The notes below the pieces were generated by a model, which saw nothing but the letters and a program-made list of their open reading frames with translations, was not told where the DNA came from and did not search any database. Shown here piece after piece: positions 43,123 to 51,429 of a stretch of 64,000 nt of DNA (the first letter of the stretch is position 1; each line of letters starts with the position of its first letter). The translations under genes and the position numbers were made by a program. The DNA lies in contig NZ_CP051516.1 of NCBI RefSeq assembly GCF_012689525.1, forward strand, positions 4,278,001 to 4,342,000, given 5' to 3'. The stretch is from Paraburkholderia aromaticivorans (GTDB lineage Bacteria > Pseudomonadota > Gammaproteobacteria > Burkholderiales > Burkholderiaceae).

Positions 43123-43722
43123 TTGAACCCAAGCATAGCATGCAACCCTGCCGCGGAATCGAAAAAGGCGCTGCGGAAAATGCTATTGGAAGCAAGGCTA
43201 CAAGCCGCTTCCGAGCCGGCGCACAATACCGCGCTCGCCCGGCACCTGCTCGATGCGTTAAAGCAGTACGGCGTGCATAGCGTGGGATTCTACTGGCCGC
43301 TCTCCGGCGAGTTCGACGCGCGCGCCGCGATCTCGGTCTGGCTCGCGGCGAGCACCCAACGCGAGGCGAGTCTGCCGGTGGTCAAGGAACGCAGCGCCCC
43401 GCTTGAATTTCACGCATGGACCCCCACCACGCCGATGAGGATCGGTCACCACAAGATCGGTGAGCCCACGTCCGGGCGCCTTGTGATTCCGCAACTGCTG
43501 TTCGTGCCGTGCGTGGGGTTCGATTCGCACGGCTACCGGCTCGGTTACGGCGGCGGCTATTACGATCGCACGCTGGCTGCGTGGCCGGGAGAGACCAAGC
43601 CGATCACGGTCGGCATCGCGTATGAAGCATGCCGCACGCAGGCATTTCTACGCGAAGCCCACGACATTCCGCTCGACCTGATCGTCACCGAGGCGGCGCT
43701 CTACCCGCGCCCGGTGGACTGA
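43123..43722 (+). CDS. ygfA: 5-formyltetrahydrofolate cyclo-ligase
   Basis: A 199-residue enzyme that converts 5-formyl-THF to 5,10-methenyl-THF with ATP. The family mark GYRLGYGGGYYDRTLA is at about residues 140-155, with the basic N-terminal SKKALRKMLLEARLQA. The start is a TTG at 43123 backed by GGAG seven bases upstream; an earlier ATG at 43042 would lie inside the divergent slt gene. It connects to the folate genes folB and metF in function, not in operon. Confidence 0.92.
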   Translation: MNPSIACNPAAESKKALRKMLLEARLQAASEPAHNTALARHLLDALKQYGVHSVGFYWPLSGEFDARAAISVWLAASTQREASLPVVKERSAPLEFHAWTPTTPMRIGHHKIGEPTSGRLVIPQLLFVPCVGFDSHGYRLGYGGGYYDRTLAAWPGETKPITVGIAYEACRTQAFLREAHDIPLDLIVTEAALYPRPVD

Positions 43723-43799
43723 GCATCTGGCGCGCGCCGCTTTTTTTGCGGCGGCGCGGCGCGCCGCGCCGCGCTGCGGCAAAACAGACAGACCTGCTG

Positions 43800-44312
43800 T
43801 TATAAAGACGCCGCCGCTCGCGCGGCCGTGTCGTAAAGGCCTGAGGCGTTGCGCATCAGTTGCGCCGCTTCGCCGATCTGCTCGTTGGTCAGGCCGCTTT
43901 CCTTCAGCGTCGAAATCAGACAACTCTCACGCACCTCGCGATATTTCAGACAGAGGTCGCGGCCTGCATCGGTCGCCGAGAAGAACACTTCCTTGCCGGT
44001 CTTTTCGCTTTTTACATACCCTCTAGCTACGAGCTTCTTCAACGCGTAGGTGGCGACGTGCGTGTCCTCGATGTTCAGCACGAAGCAGATGTCCGCCAAC
44101 TTCTTGCGGCGCTCGCGATGGCTGACGTGGTGCAGCAGCGAGACCTCGATGGCGGTCATGTCCTTTTCGCCTGCCGCCGACATGCAGCGCACCATCCATC
44201 GGTTGAATGCATTGCCCGCCATGATGAGCGCGTACTCGAGTTCGGACAGTTCCGCGCTGGTCTCGGACACGAGATGTTCCGAGGAGACGATCTTGGTGGG
44301 ATGGCGCGACAT
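43800..44312 (-). CDS. MarR-like winged-helix regulator of the 5-oxoproline operon
   Basis: A 170-residue regulator. A winged helix spans about 50-125 (MTAIEVSLLHHVSHRERRKK, ADICFVLNIEDTHVATYALK, then the wing YVKSEKTGKEVFFSATDAG), as in PF13463-type MarR proteins. Its gene is divergent from pxpB, and three phased direct repeats occupy the spacer, so it most likely controls 5-oxoproline use. The ligand may be 5-oxoproline (inference). The ribosome site is weak. Confidence 0.87.
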   Translation of the reverse strand: MSRHPTKIVSSEHLVSETSAELSELEYALIMAGNAFNRWMVRCMSAAGEKDMTAIEVSLLHHVSHRERRKKLADICFVLNIEDTHVATYALKKLVARGYVKSEKTGKEVFFSATDAGRDLCLKYREVRESCLISTLKESGLTNEQIGEAAQLMRNASGLYDTAARAAASL

Positions 44313-44395
44313 GGTGACGATTCTCGGGAGACAGGTTGGGAAGGTGTCGGGAGTGTACGACGCGCATCCTATCCCAGGGAGCCTGGCAAAAACGC

Positions 44396-44428
44396 TTATT
44401 GATAAATTGTTGATATTTTATTGATAAT
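44396..44428. promoter_or_regulatory. Three 11-bp-spaced direct repeats overlapping the pxp promoter
   Basis: TTATTGATAA (44396-44405), TTGTTGATAT (44407-44416) and TTATTGATAA (44418-44427) are direct repeats starting exactly 11 bases apart. The same stretch contains TTGATA (44399-44404), 18 bases, GATAAT (44423-44428), a sigma-70 promoter facing pxpB. A regulator bound here would cover the promoter; the divergent MarR-like protein is the natural candidate. Confidence 0.65.
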
Positions 44429-44519
44429 GTACGCTTCAACCATCGCCTGCCAGATGCCGATAACCGATCAAAGGGCGTGCTGTGCCCGAATCCTCCGACT
44501 CGACCTGGGCCCTTAATCC

Positions 44520-45173
44520 ATGAGCCAACCTAGAATCTTTCCGCTCGGCGATGCCGCGCTAGTCTGCGAAGCGCCGCCGCCCGCCACGCTGGAATGCCAG
44601 CGGCGCGTGTGGGCGGCCGCCGAGGCCGCGCGCGACTGGCCGCATGTGCTGGAGGTGGTGCCGGGCATGAACAACCTCACGCTCGTCTTCGATCCGCTCG
44701 AGGCCGACCGCGACGCGCTGGTGAGCCATCTGCAAGCAGCCTGGGATGCGGTGAGCGACGCGCCCGCGCCCGGCCGCGAAGTCGAGATTCCGGTGCAGTA
44801 CGGCGGCGAATTCGGCCCCGATCTGCAAACGGTCGCCAATCACACGGGCTTGAGCGTGCGCGAAGTCGTCGAACGTCATTCGCAGGGCGACTATGTCGTG
44901 TTCTTCCTCGGCTTCCAGCCGGGCTTCGCCTACATGGGCGGGCTCGAAGCCGCGCTGCACACGCCGCGCCGCGCTTCGCCGCGGCTCGAAGTGCCGGCCG
45001 GGTCGGTCGGCATCGGCGGCGAACAGACCGGCATCTATCCGGCCACTTCGCCCGGCGGCTGGCAGTTGATCGGCCGCACCGAGCTGCCGCTGTTCGACCC
45101 GGCGCGCCGGCCGCCCACGCTGTTGCAGCCGGGCGACCGGGTGCGCTTCACCATCGCGGGGATACACGCATGA
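44520..45173 (+). CDS. pxpB: 5-oxoprolinase subunit PxpB
   Basis: A 217-residue cyclophilin-like KipI-family protein, one of three parts of the ATP-dependent bacterial 5-oxoprolinase that opens 5-oxoproline to glutamate. Visible marks: PLGDAALVCEAP near the N-terminus, VPGMNNLTLVFDP, and the strongly conserved FFLGFQPGFAYMGGL and VPAGSVGIGGEQTGIYP. It overlaps pxpC by ATGA, so the two are translated together. The ribosome site is weak and the leader carries the triple repeat. Confidence 0.95.
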   Translation: MSQPRIFPLGDAALVCEAPPPATLECQRRVWAAAEAARDWPHVLEVVPGMNNLTLVFDPLEADRDALVSHLQAAWDAVSDAPAPGREVEIPVQYGGEFGPDLQTVANHTGLSVREVVERHSQGDYVVFFLGFQPGFAYMGGLEAALHTPRRASPRLEVPAGSVGIGGEQTGIYPATSPGGWQLIGRTELPLFDPARRPPTLLQPGDRVRFTIAGIHA

Positions 45174-46222
45174 TCGATGTGATTCGCGCGGGTCTGTTGA
45201 CCACGATTCAGGACCTCGGCCGTCACGGCTACCGGCATCTCGGCGTCGCGATGGGTGGCGCGCTCGATCGTCTGTCGCTCGAAGTCGGCAACCGGCTGGT
45301 CGGCAACCGGCCCGATGCGGCGGGTCTGGAAATCACTTTCGGCCCGACCGTGCTGCGCTTTCTGCGCGCCACGCGGGTCGCCATCACCGGCACCGAATTC
45401 GGCGCGACGCTCGACGGCAAGCCGGTCTACTCGTGGTGGAGTCTGCCGGTGCAGGCCGGTCAGGAGCTGGTGCTCAATGCGGCGAAGCGCGGCATGCGTG
45501 GCTACGTGTGCGTGGCGGGCGGCGTCGACGTCCTGCCGATGCTCGGCTCGCGCAGCACCGATCTCGCCGGTCATTTCGGCGGACTCGGCGGCCGCGCGCT
45601 GCGCGACGGCGACCGCCTGCCGGTCGGCGCGCCGCCGCAGCGCGGCCATCTCGGCTTTACACCCGAGTCGCCGGAGTTCGGCGTGAAAGCGCCCGCCTGG
45701 TGCAAGTTCGTGCTGGTCCATGAGCCGCTGCGGCGTGGCCGTCATCCGTCGGGCGTACCGTGGGCCGTGCCGATCCGCGTGCTGCGCGGGCCGGAATACG
45801 AGAGCTTCACCGATGAAGCCCACGAGTCGTTCTGGTCCGATGAATGGCTCGTCACGCCGAACAGTAACCGCATGGGCTACCGCCTCGCGGGCAGCGAGCT
45901 CAAGCGCACCCGCAAAGCCGATCTGCTTTCGCACGCGGTGCTGCCCGGCACGATCCAGGTGCCGCCGAACGGCCAGCCGATCGTGCTGATGAGCGATGCG
46001 CAAACCACCGGCGGCTATCCAAAGATAGGCGCGGTGATCCAGGCCGATCTGTGGAAACTCGCGCAAGTCCGCCTGAACGCCACGGTCCGCTTCATCCCGA
46101 CGACGCCCTACGAGGCGCGCCAGGCTTTACTGGAAGAACGTACGTATTTGCGGCAGATCGACGCCGCGATCGCGATGCATGAAGAACGCTGCGCGCGGCA
46201 GTCGACCGTCGCGGCACTGTAA
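45170..46222 (+). CDS. pxpC: 5-oxoprolinase subunit PxpC
   Basis: A 350-residue KipA-family (biotin-dependent carboxylase-like) subunit. Marks are IRAGLLTTIQDLGRHGYRHL at the start, GGALDRLSLEVGNRLVGN, and late SNRMGYRLAGSEL and MSDAQTTGGYPKIGAV. Together with PxpB it phosphorylates or binds 5-oxoproline in the three-part enzyme. It overlaps pxpB by four bases. A 98-base spacer with two hairpins follows before pxpA. Confidence 0.95.
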   Translation: MIDVIRAGLLTTIQDLGRHGYRHLGVAMGGALDRLSLEVGNRLVGNRPDAAGLEITFGPTVLRFLRATRVAITGTEFGATLDGKPVYSWWSLPVQAGQELVLNAAKRGMRGYVCVAGGVDVLPMLGSRSTDLAGHFGGLGGRALRDGDRLPVGAPPQRGHLGFTPESPEFGVKAPAWCKFVLVHEPLRRGRHPSGVPWAVPIRVLRGPEYESFTDEAHESFWSDEWLVTPNSNRMGYRLAGSELKRTRKADLLSHAVLPGTIQVPPNGQPIVLMSDAQTTGGYPKIGAVIQADLWKLAQVRLNATVRFIPTTPYEARQALLEERTYLRQIDAAIAMHEERCARQSTVAAL

Positions 46223-46240
46223 CGATGAGCGTCCCCAACC

Positions 46241-46284
46241 TGGCGCTTCGCGCCAGCCGCCGAGGGGGCCCAGGAAAACCTGGG
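46241..46284 (+). other. Two hairpins in the pxpC-pxpA spacer
   Basis: TGGCGC-TTC-GCGCCA (46241-46255) and CCCAGG-AAAA-CCTGGG (46269-46284) are perfect stem-loops without T runs. They may set mRNA stability within the operon or be an interspersed repeat. Confidence 0.5.
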
Positions 46285-46320
46285 ACAGCCCGGCGTTTTG
46301 TTGAAAAGTAGAGGAACACC

Positions 46321-47073
46321 ATGGAAATCGATTTGAACGCCGATCTCGGCGAAGGCTGCGGGTCCGACGAGGCACTGCTCGACCTGGTTAGCTCAGCGAA
46401 CATCGCGTGCGGCTGGCACGCGGGCGGCGCCAACGCGATGCGCGATTGCGTGCGCTGGGCGGTGCAGAAAGGCGTGTCGATCGGCGCGCATCCGAGCTTC
46501 AACGACCCGGAGAATTTCGGCCGCAAGGAAATGGATCTGCCGGCCAACGACATCTACGCGGGCGTGCTGTATCAACTCGGCGCGCTGTCGGCGATTGCCC
46601 AGGCCGAGGGCGGGCGCATCGCGCACGTCAAGCCGCACGGCGCGCTCTACAACCAGGCCGCGCGCGACAACAAGATCGCCGACGCGATCGTCTCGGCGGT
46701 GCACGATTTCGATCCGTCGGTGGCGGTGTTTGCGCTTGCCAACAGCGGCCTCGTGACCGCCGCGCGCAACGCGGGTCTCGTCGCCGTCGAAGAAGTCTTT
46801 GCCGACCGCGGCTATCGCGCTGACGGCTCGCTGGTGCCGCGCAAAGAACCCGGCGCGCTGCTCGACGACGAAGACGAAGTGCTGACGCGCACGCTCGCAA
46901 TGATTCGCGAGCAACGCGTGCAAGCTGTGGATGGTCAATGGGTGTCGCTGAATGCGCAGACCATCTGCCTGCACGGCGACGGTCCGCATGCGCTGGCTTT
47001 CGCGCGGCGCATCCGCGGCGCGCTGCAGGACGCGGGCATCGAGGTCCACGCGGCCGGCGCCGCGCGCGCCTGA
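46321..47073 (+). CDS. pxpA: 5-oxoprolinase subunit PxpA (LamB/YcsF family)
   Basis: A 250-residue subunit with the metal-dependent deacetylase-like barrel of the LamB/YcsF family. Marks are [20 protein letters not shown] at the start, [38 protein letters not shown] and VKPHGALYN. It completes the hydrolysis of 5-oxoproline to glutamate with PxpB/C. GAGG precedes the start. A terminator-like hairpin follows 55 bases after its stop, before the transporter genes. Confidence 0.96.
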   Translation: MEIDLNADLGEGCGSDEALLDLVSSANIACGWHAGGANAMRDCVRWAVQKGVSIGAHPSFNDPENFGRKEMDLPANDIYAGVLYQLGALSAIAQAEGGRIAHVKPHGALYNQAARDNKIADAIVSAVHDFDPSVAVFALANSGLVTAARNAGLVAVEEVFADRGYRADGSLVPRKEPGALLDDEDEVLTRTLAMIREQRVQAVDGQWVSLNAQTICLHGDGPHALAFARRIRGALQDAGIEVHAAGAARA

Positions 47074-47127
47074 AGCGCCGGCCGAACCGCGAGCCGGAAA
47101 GCGCGATTCAAACCTTGTGCACCTTGC

Positions 47128-47153
47128 AACGCCCCGCTTCATGCGGGGCGTTT
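47128..47153 (+). terminator. Terminator or attenuator between pxpA and the DUF969 gene
   Basis: AACGCCCCGC (47128-47137) and GCGGGGCGTT (47143-47152) form a 10-bp stem with a 5-base loop, but only a short T run. It may lower rather than stop expression of the downstream transporter pair. Confidence 0.65.
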
Positions 47154-47337
47154 GCCAGGTACAGGAAGCATTGCAGTACCCGCAGTCGATCAGCAGGCGC
47201 AGTCGTAGATGCAGGTGTAGTTCGAAGCAAACGCGGCCATCAAGAGCCGTAGCAACAAGACGGCGTCTGGACCACCAGCCGCCGGCCCACGTTAGCCGTC
47301 ACAAGCGGCGAGGTTGAAACCCTGTTTGGAGATCCAG

Positions 47338-48087
47338 ATGCAGACAACAGTCAGTCTATGGCCGCTCATTGGCGTGGCCGTCATCATCGTCGGCTTTTTA
47401 TTACGGTTCAATCCGATGCTGATCGTGGCGGTCGCCGCGATTATCACGGGTCTGGCCGCGCACTTCCCGCCTGAAAGGATTCTTGCCGAGATCGGCACCG
47501 GTTTCATCAAGACCCGCAATATCCCGTTGATCATTCTTCTGCCGCTCGCCGTGATCGGTTTGCTCGAACGACATGGCCTGCGTGAGCGCGCGCAAGCGTG
47601 GATCGGCGGGATCAAGGCCGCGACCGCCGGGCGTCTTCTGATCGTCTATCTGCTGGTCCGCGAGCTGACCGCCGCGGTCGGCCTGACCGGACTCGGCGGC
47701 CATCCGCAGATGGTGCGTCCGCTGATCGCGCCGATGGCCGAAGGCGCCACCGAAACCCGCTTCGGCAAGATCAGCGACGCGGTGCGTTTCAAGTTGCGCG
47801 CGTTCTCGGCGGCGACCGACAACGTGGGCCTCTTCTTCGGCGAGGACATCTTCGTCGCGTTCGGCGCAATCGTGCTGATGACCACTTTCCTGAAGGAAGC
47901 GGGGATCGTCGTCGAACCGATTCACGTGGCCGTGTGGGGCATTCCGACCGCCATCTGCGCGTTTCTCGTTCACGGCTTCCGTCTGTATCTGCTCGACCGC
48001 AAGCTCGAGCGCGAACTGCGCGGCAATGCCGCGGCGAGCAACGCCGCCGGTTCGTCGACGCAATCCGCAGCAGGAGACAAAGCATGA
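47338..48087 (+). CDS. DUF969-family membrane protein, probable permease subunit
   Basis: A 249-residue inner-membrane protein with about six hydrophobic segments (LWPLIGVAVIIVGFLL first). Conserved polar parts include TGFIKTRNIPLIILLPLAVI and LGGHPQMVRPLIAPMAEGA. It is translated together with the DUF979 gene through an ATGA overlap. The placement behind pxpBCA suggests the pair carries 5-oxoproline or a related pyroglutamyl compound into the cell. GGAG precedes the start at MQTTVSLWP. The Ser/Ala-rich C-terminus is cytoplasmic-looking. Confidence 0.86.
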   Translation: MQTTVSLWPLIGVAVIIVGFLLRFNPMLIVAVAAIITGLAAHFPPERILAEIGTGFIKTRNIPLIILLPLAVIGLLERHGLRERAQAWIGGIKAATAGRLLIVYLLVRELTAAVGLTGLGGHPQMVRPLIAPMAEGATETRFGKISDAVRFKLRAFSAATDNVGLFFGEDIFVAFGAIVLMTTFLKEAGIVVEPIHVAVWGIPTAICAFLVHGFRLYLLDRKLERELRGNAAASNAAGSSTQSAAGDKA

Positions 48088-49040
48088 CGCTCACGATCAC
48101 CTATCTTTTCTGGCTGCTGGGCGTGGTGCTGCTGGTTGTCGGCGGCATGATCGTCATGGACAAGGATCACCCGCGCCGGTTCACCGCCGGCGGTTTCTGG
48201 ATTCTCTACGCGCTGATCTTCCTGATCGGCGACAAGCTGCCGCCCGCCGTGGTCGGCGTGCTCGTGATCGTCATGGCGCTGATTGCCGGCTTCGGCGGCG
48301 TGACCGCCGGCAAGCCGAAGGTGCTGTCGCTCGAAGCGCGCAAGGCGAGCGCCGCGCGTCTGCGTAACAAGCTGTTCGTGCCAGCGCTGACGATTCCGGT
48401 CGTCACCGTGATCATCACGCTGTCGGCGAGCCATCTGGTGTTCGGCGGCGTGCCGCTGATCGAGAAGGCCAACGTCACGCTGATCGGCTTCGGCATCGGC
48501 TGCGTGATCGCGCTGGCGATTGCCTGCGTGATGACGCGCGACACCGTCGGCCAATCCATGAAGGAAACGCGCCGCCTGGTCGACGCGTTGTCATGGGCCG
48601 CCGTGCTGCCGCAGATGCTCGGCATGCTCGGCCTCGTGTTCTCGGACGCGGGTGTCGGCAAGGCCGTCGCGCACGTGACCACGGCGTACATCAGCCTGGA
48701 CTATCGCTTCATTGCGGTGGCCGTGTACTGCATCGGCATGGCGCTCTTCACCATGGTGATGGGCAACGGCTTCGCCGCGTTCCCGGTGATGACAGGCGGC
48801 GTCGGTGTGCCGATTCTGGTGGGCGTGTTTCACGGCAACCCGGCGGTGATGGTCGCGATCGGCATGTTCTCCGGCTACTGCGGCACACTGATGACGCCGA
48901 TGGCCGCGAACTTCAACATGGTGCCGGTCGCGCTGCTGGAGCTGCCGGATAAGAACGCGGTGATCAAGGTGCAGATACCCACTGCGCTGACCTTGCTGAT
49001 CGTGAATATTTTGCTGCTGAATTTCCTGATGTTTCTGTAG
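48084..49040 (+). CDS. DUF979-family membrane protein, probable permease subunit
   Basis: A 318-residue inner-membrane protein with about eight hydrophobic segments (ITYLFWLLGVVLLVVGGMIV first). Conserved loops are GFGGVTAGKP, VMGNGFAAFPVMTGGVGVP and MFSGYCGTLMTPMAANFNMV. It always seems to occur next to DUF969, supporting a two-part carrier. AGGAGA precedes the start, which overlaps the DUF969 stop. Last gene of the 5-oxoproline cluster. Confidence 0.87.
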   Translation: MTLTITYLFWLLGVVLLVVGGMIVMDKDHPRRFTAGGFWILYALIFLIGDKLPPAVVGVLVIVMALIAGFGGVTAGKPKVLSLEARKASAARLRNKLFVPALTIPVVTVIITLSASHLVFGGVPLIEKANVTLIGFGIGCVIALAIACVMTRDTVGQSMKETRRLVDALSWAAVLPQMLGMLGLVFSDAGVGKAVAHVTTAYISLDYRFIAVAVYCIGMALFTMVMGNGFAAFPVMTGGVGVPILVGVFHGNPAVMVAIGMFSGYCGTLMTPMAANFNMVPVALLELPDKNAVIKVQIPTALTLLIVNILLLNFLMFL

Positions 49041-49065
49041 GACTCTTATCTCTGATGTTGAGAAA

Positions 49066-49104
49066 CACCGACGTATCGCAGGACCGCTCTGCGATCCGTC
49101 GGTG
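49066..49104 (+). other. Long imperfect hairpin downstream of the DUF979 gene
   Basis: CACCGACG-t-ATCGCAG pairs with CTGCGAT-c-CGTCGGTG, 15 pairs with one mismatch, around a 7-base loop. There is no T run, so it is not a classical terminator. It may protect the operon mRNA 3' end. Confidence 0.55.
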
Positions 49105-49254
49105 AAATGGACTCACTGCAACGCACGGATGCGACCGAATTAGGATGCGTCCGATCGTCGGGAAATGGGGGCGACCATACGATGCTGGACGCTCTCCCAT
49201 CCACACGCGCCGGTGCGCGCAGCGCGCGCCGCCGACGCTCTCCCGCAGGTTTCC

Positions 49255-51060
49255 ATGGAACATCGATCCCAGCCTGATCGCGTGCGCGCCGAACCGCCGC
49301 ACGCCACTTACCTTGCCTCATTGATCGACGCCGCGCTCGAAGCGCATCAGGCCGGCCGGCTCGATGCCGCCGAATCCTTCTATCGCGAAGCCCTCGTGCT
49401 CGATCCCGCCCATACGGGGGCGCTGCACTACTTCGGCGTGCTGCAATTCCAGCGCGGCGATCACGACACGGCCGTGAGCCTGATGAGCCGCGCGCTCAAA
49501 CTCGACCGTCACGATGCCGCCTGCTGGAGCAACCGGGGACTCGTGGCCGCCGCACTCGGCCAACTCGACGAAGCGATGATCTGCTACGACCAGGCCCTGC
49601 AACTCCAGCCTGATTTCGCCGATGCGCACAACAACTTCGGCGTCGCGCTGCAAGCGCAAGGTGACTTCGATGAAGCGATCGAACAGTATCGATTGGCACT
49701 GGCCTCGAACCCCACGCTGCTCGATGCGCGTCTGAACCTCGGCACGGCGCTCAGCAAGGTCGCGCGTTTCGACGAAGCCTTGGCGTGCTATCGCGAGGTT
49801 TTGTCGCTCGACCCGACATCGGCCGAGGCGCACTTCAACACGGGCAATGCGCACAAAGCGCGAGGCGATCACGGCGCGGCGATCGGCAGTTTTGAGCGAG
49901 CCCTTTCGCTGCACGCGAATTACGCGGAGGCGCACGTCAATCTGGGCAGCCTGATCGGCAAGCTCGGCGACTATGCGGGCGCCGAAGCGCATTACCGGCG
50001 CGCTGTCGCACTCAAACCGATTCCGACTCACCTCGTGTGTCTGGGCGGATCACTCGGTGCGCAAGGCCGGCTGGACGAAGAGGAAGGCTTCTATCGCCGG
50101 GCGCTCGCACTCGATCCGCACTACGCCGACGCGCATCAGAATCTCGCGTGGCTGTTGCTCAAGCGCGGCGACTATCGACAGGGCTGGGCTGAATTCGCAC
50201 TGCGCTGGCGTAAGAGCGACTATGACGCGATCGCGGTACCGGGCGTCGCCGAATGGCGTGGCGAGCCGCTCGAGGGGCGTCGTCTGCTGCTGGTCGGCGA
50301 GCAGGGTTTCGGCGACCACTTCCAGTTCCTGCGCTTTGCGAGCGTGCTCGCCCAGCGCGGCGCGAGGGTCGACCTGTGCGTGCGCGAGCCGTTGCTGCCT
50401 TTGGTCGAGCGGATCGCGGGCGTGCATCGGGCATTCAACGGCAAGCCCGATGGCGAATACGATCTCTGGGTGCCGATGATGAGCGTGCCGTCGTGCATCG
50501 GCATGAATCTCGCCGGCATTCCCGCAGCGGTGCCCTACCTGTTCGCCGACAAAGCGAAGATCAAGGCATGGCGCAAACGACTCGGTGCAACCGACAAATC
50601 GAAGCGCAAAGTGGGACTGGTCTGGGCCGGCAGTCCTACATTCGGCAACGACCGCTATCGGTCGATGCAGCTAACCGACCTGGGCGCGCTCAGCGAGTTG
50701 GAGCACGTCGCCTGGTACGCGTTGCAGAAAGGCCCGGCGCATGCGCAATTGGCCGACGCGCCGCCGGCTTTCCGTGCGTACGATTTCACCGCCGAACTGA
50801 ACAGTTTCGAAGACACGGCCGCATTGATCATGAGTCTCGACCTGGTGATCGCCGTGGACACCGGCGTCGCGCATCTGGCGGGAGCGTTGGGCAAGCCGGT
50901 ATGGTTGATGTTGCCCGCCAATTCGGACTGGCGCTGGCTGGAAGCACGCAGCGACTCACCGTGGTATCCGCGCATGAGGCTGTTCCGGCAGCCGATGCTG
51001 GGGGATTGGGCGCCGGTGGTCGAGGACCTGACCGACGCACTGCGCGACGGCGGTTTCTAA
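49255..51060 (+). CDS. TPR-repeat protein with GT9-like glycosyltransferase C-terminus
   Basis: About 601 residues. Residues 15-330 hold seven or more tetratricopeptide repeats (for example AALGQLDEAMICYDQALQLQ, ALQAQGDFDEAIEQYRLALA). The C-terminal 270 residues look like a heptosyltransferase-type domain: LLLVGEQGFGDHFQFLRFAS, KVGLVWAGSPTFGNDRYRSM and LVIAVDTGVAHLAGALGKPV. The layout recalls bacterial relatives of O-GlcNAc transferase; a protein or surface-sugar glycosylation role is inferred. The start at MEHRSQPD is preferred; an upstream ATG at 49165 is possible. Confidence 0.87.
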   Translation: MEHRSQPDRVRAEPPHATYLASLIDAALEAHQAGRLDAAESFYREALVLDPAHTGALHYFGVLQFQRGDHDTAVSLMSRALKLDRHDAACWSNRGLVAAALGQLDEAMICYDQALQLQPDFADAHNNFGVALQAQGDFDEAIEQYRLALASNPTLLDARLNLGTALSKVARFDEALACYREVLSLDPTSAEAHFNTGNAHKARGDHGAAIGSFERALSLHANYAEAHVNLGSLIGKLGDYAGAEAHYRRAVALKPIPTHLVCLGGSLGAQGRLDEEEGFYRRALALDPHYADAHQNLAWLLLKRGDYRQGWAEFALRWRKSDYDAIAVPGVAEWRGEPLEGRRLLLVGEQGFGDHFQFLRFASVLAQRGARVDLCVREPLLPLVERIAGVHRAFNGKPDGEYDLWVPMMSVPSCIGMNLAGIPAAVPYLFADKAKIKAWRKRLGATDKSKRKVGLVWAGSPTFGNDRYRSMQLTDLGALSELEHVAWYALQKGPAHAQLADAPPAFRAYDFTAELNSFEDTAALIMSLDLVIAVDTGVAHLAGALGKPVWLMLPANSDWRWLEARSDSPWYPRMRLFRQPMLGDWAPVVEDLTDALRDGGF

Positions 51061-51132
51061 TGGCCACACTGCGCTGAGGCCCGACGCCTCCGCGCGGCAT
51101 CGCTTACACACCGGGCATAAACGAAGTGCGGC

Positions 51133-51393
51133 TTAAGGACGCCGCCGCTGCTGCGCCAGCATATAGGCGCGCAACAATTTGTTGATGCGCGTCTGATAAC
51201 CCTGCCCCTGCTCCTTGAACCAGTTCAACACGTCCGCATCCAGACGCATTGTCACGGCCTGTTTCGGCGGAACGTGCAATTCGGCGCGTTGAAAAAAATC
51301 GTCGCCCAGCTCGGGCACGTCGCTCGTATCGATTTGAGCGTCGTCCGTTTTGGCGAGCCGTTTCCAGTCTGTTCCCGATGCTTTAACCATCAT
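51133..51393 (-). CDS. brnA: BrnA-family antitoxin
   Basis: An 86-residue antitoxin of a type II pair. The N-terminal linker (KRLAKTDDAQIDTSDVPELG) wraps the toxin and the C-terminal ribbon-helix-helix binds the operator (AVTMRLDADVLNWFKEQGQG, then YQTRINKLLRAYM). AGAGGTGA sits just before MMVKASGTD, so that start is chosen over an upstream ATG at 51408. It is 36 bases downstream of brnT, the usual toxin-antitoxin order for this family. Confidence 0.92.
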   Translation of the reverse strand: MMVKASGTDWKRLAKTDDAQIDTSDVPELGDDFFQRAELHVPPKQAVTMRLDADVLNWFKEQGQGYQTRINKLLRAYMLAQQRRRP

Positions 51394-51429
51394 TTCACCT
51401 CTGCTCATGCTTGATTGCCACAGCGCCCG

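Noticed and set aside
43723..43799. Terminator after the 5-formyl-THF cyclo-ligase gene
   Set aside because: The T run lies in the loop between CGCCGC and GCGGCG, not after the stem, so it does not fit an intrinsic terminator.
47074..47337. Small gene in the pxpA-DUF969 spacer
   Set aside because: Open frames there are Arg-rich with no ribosome site, and overlap the hairpin at 47128-47153.
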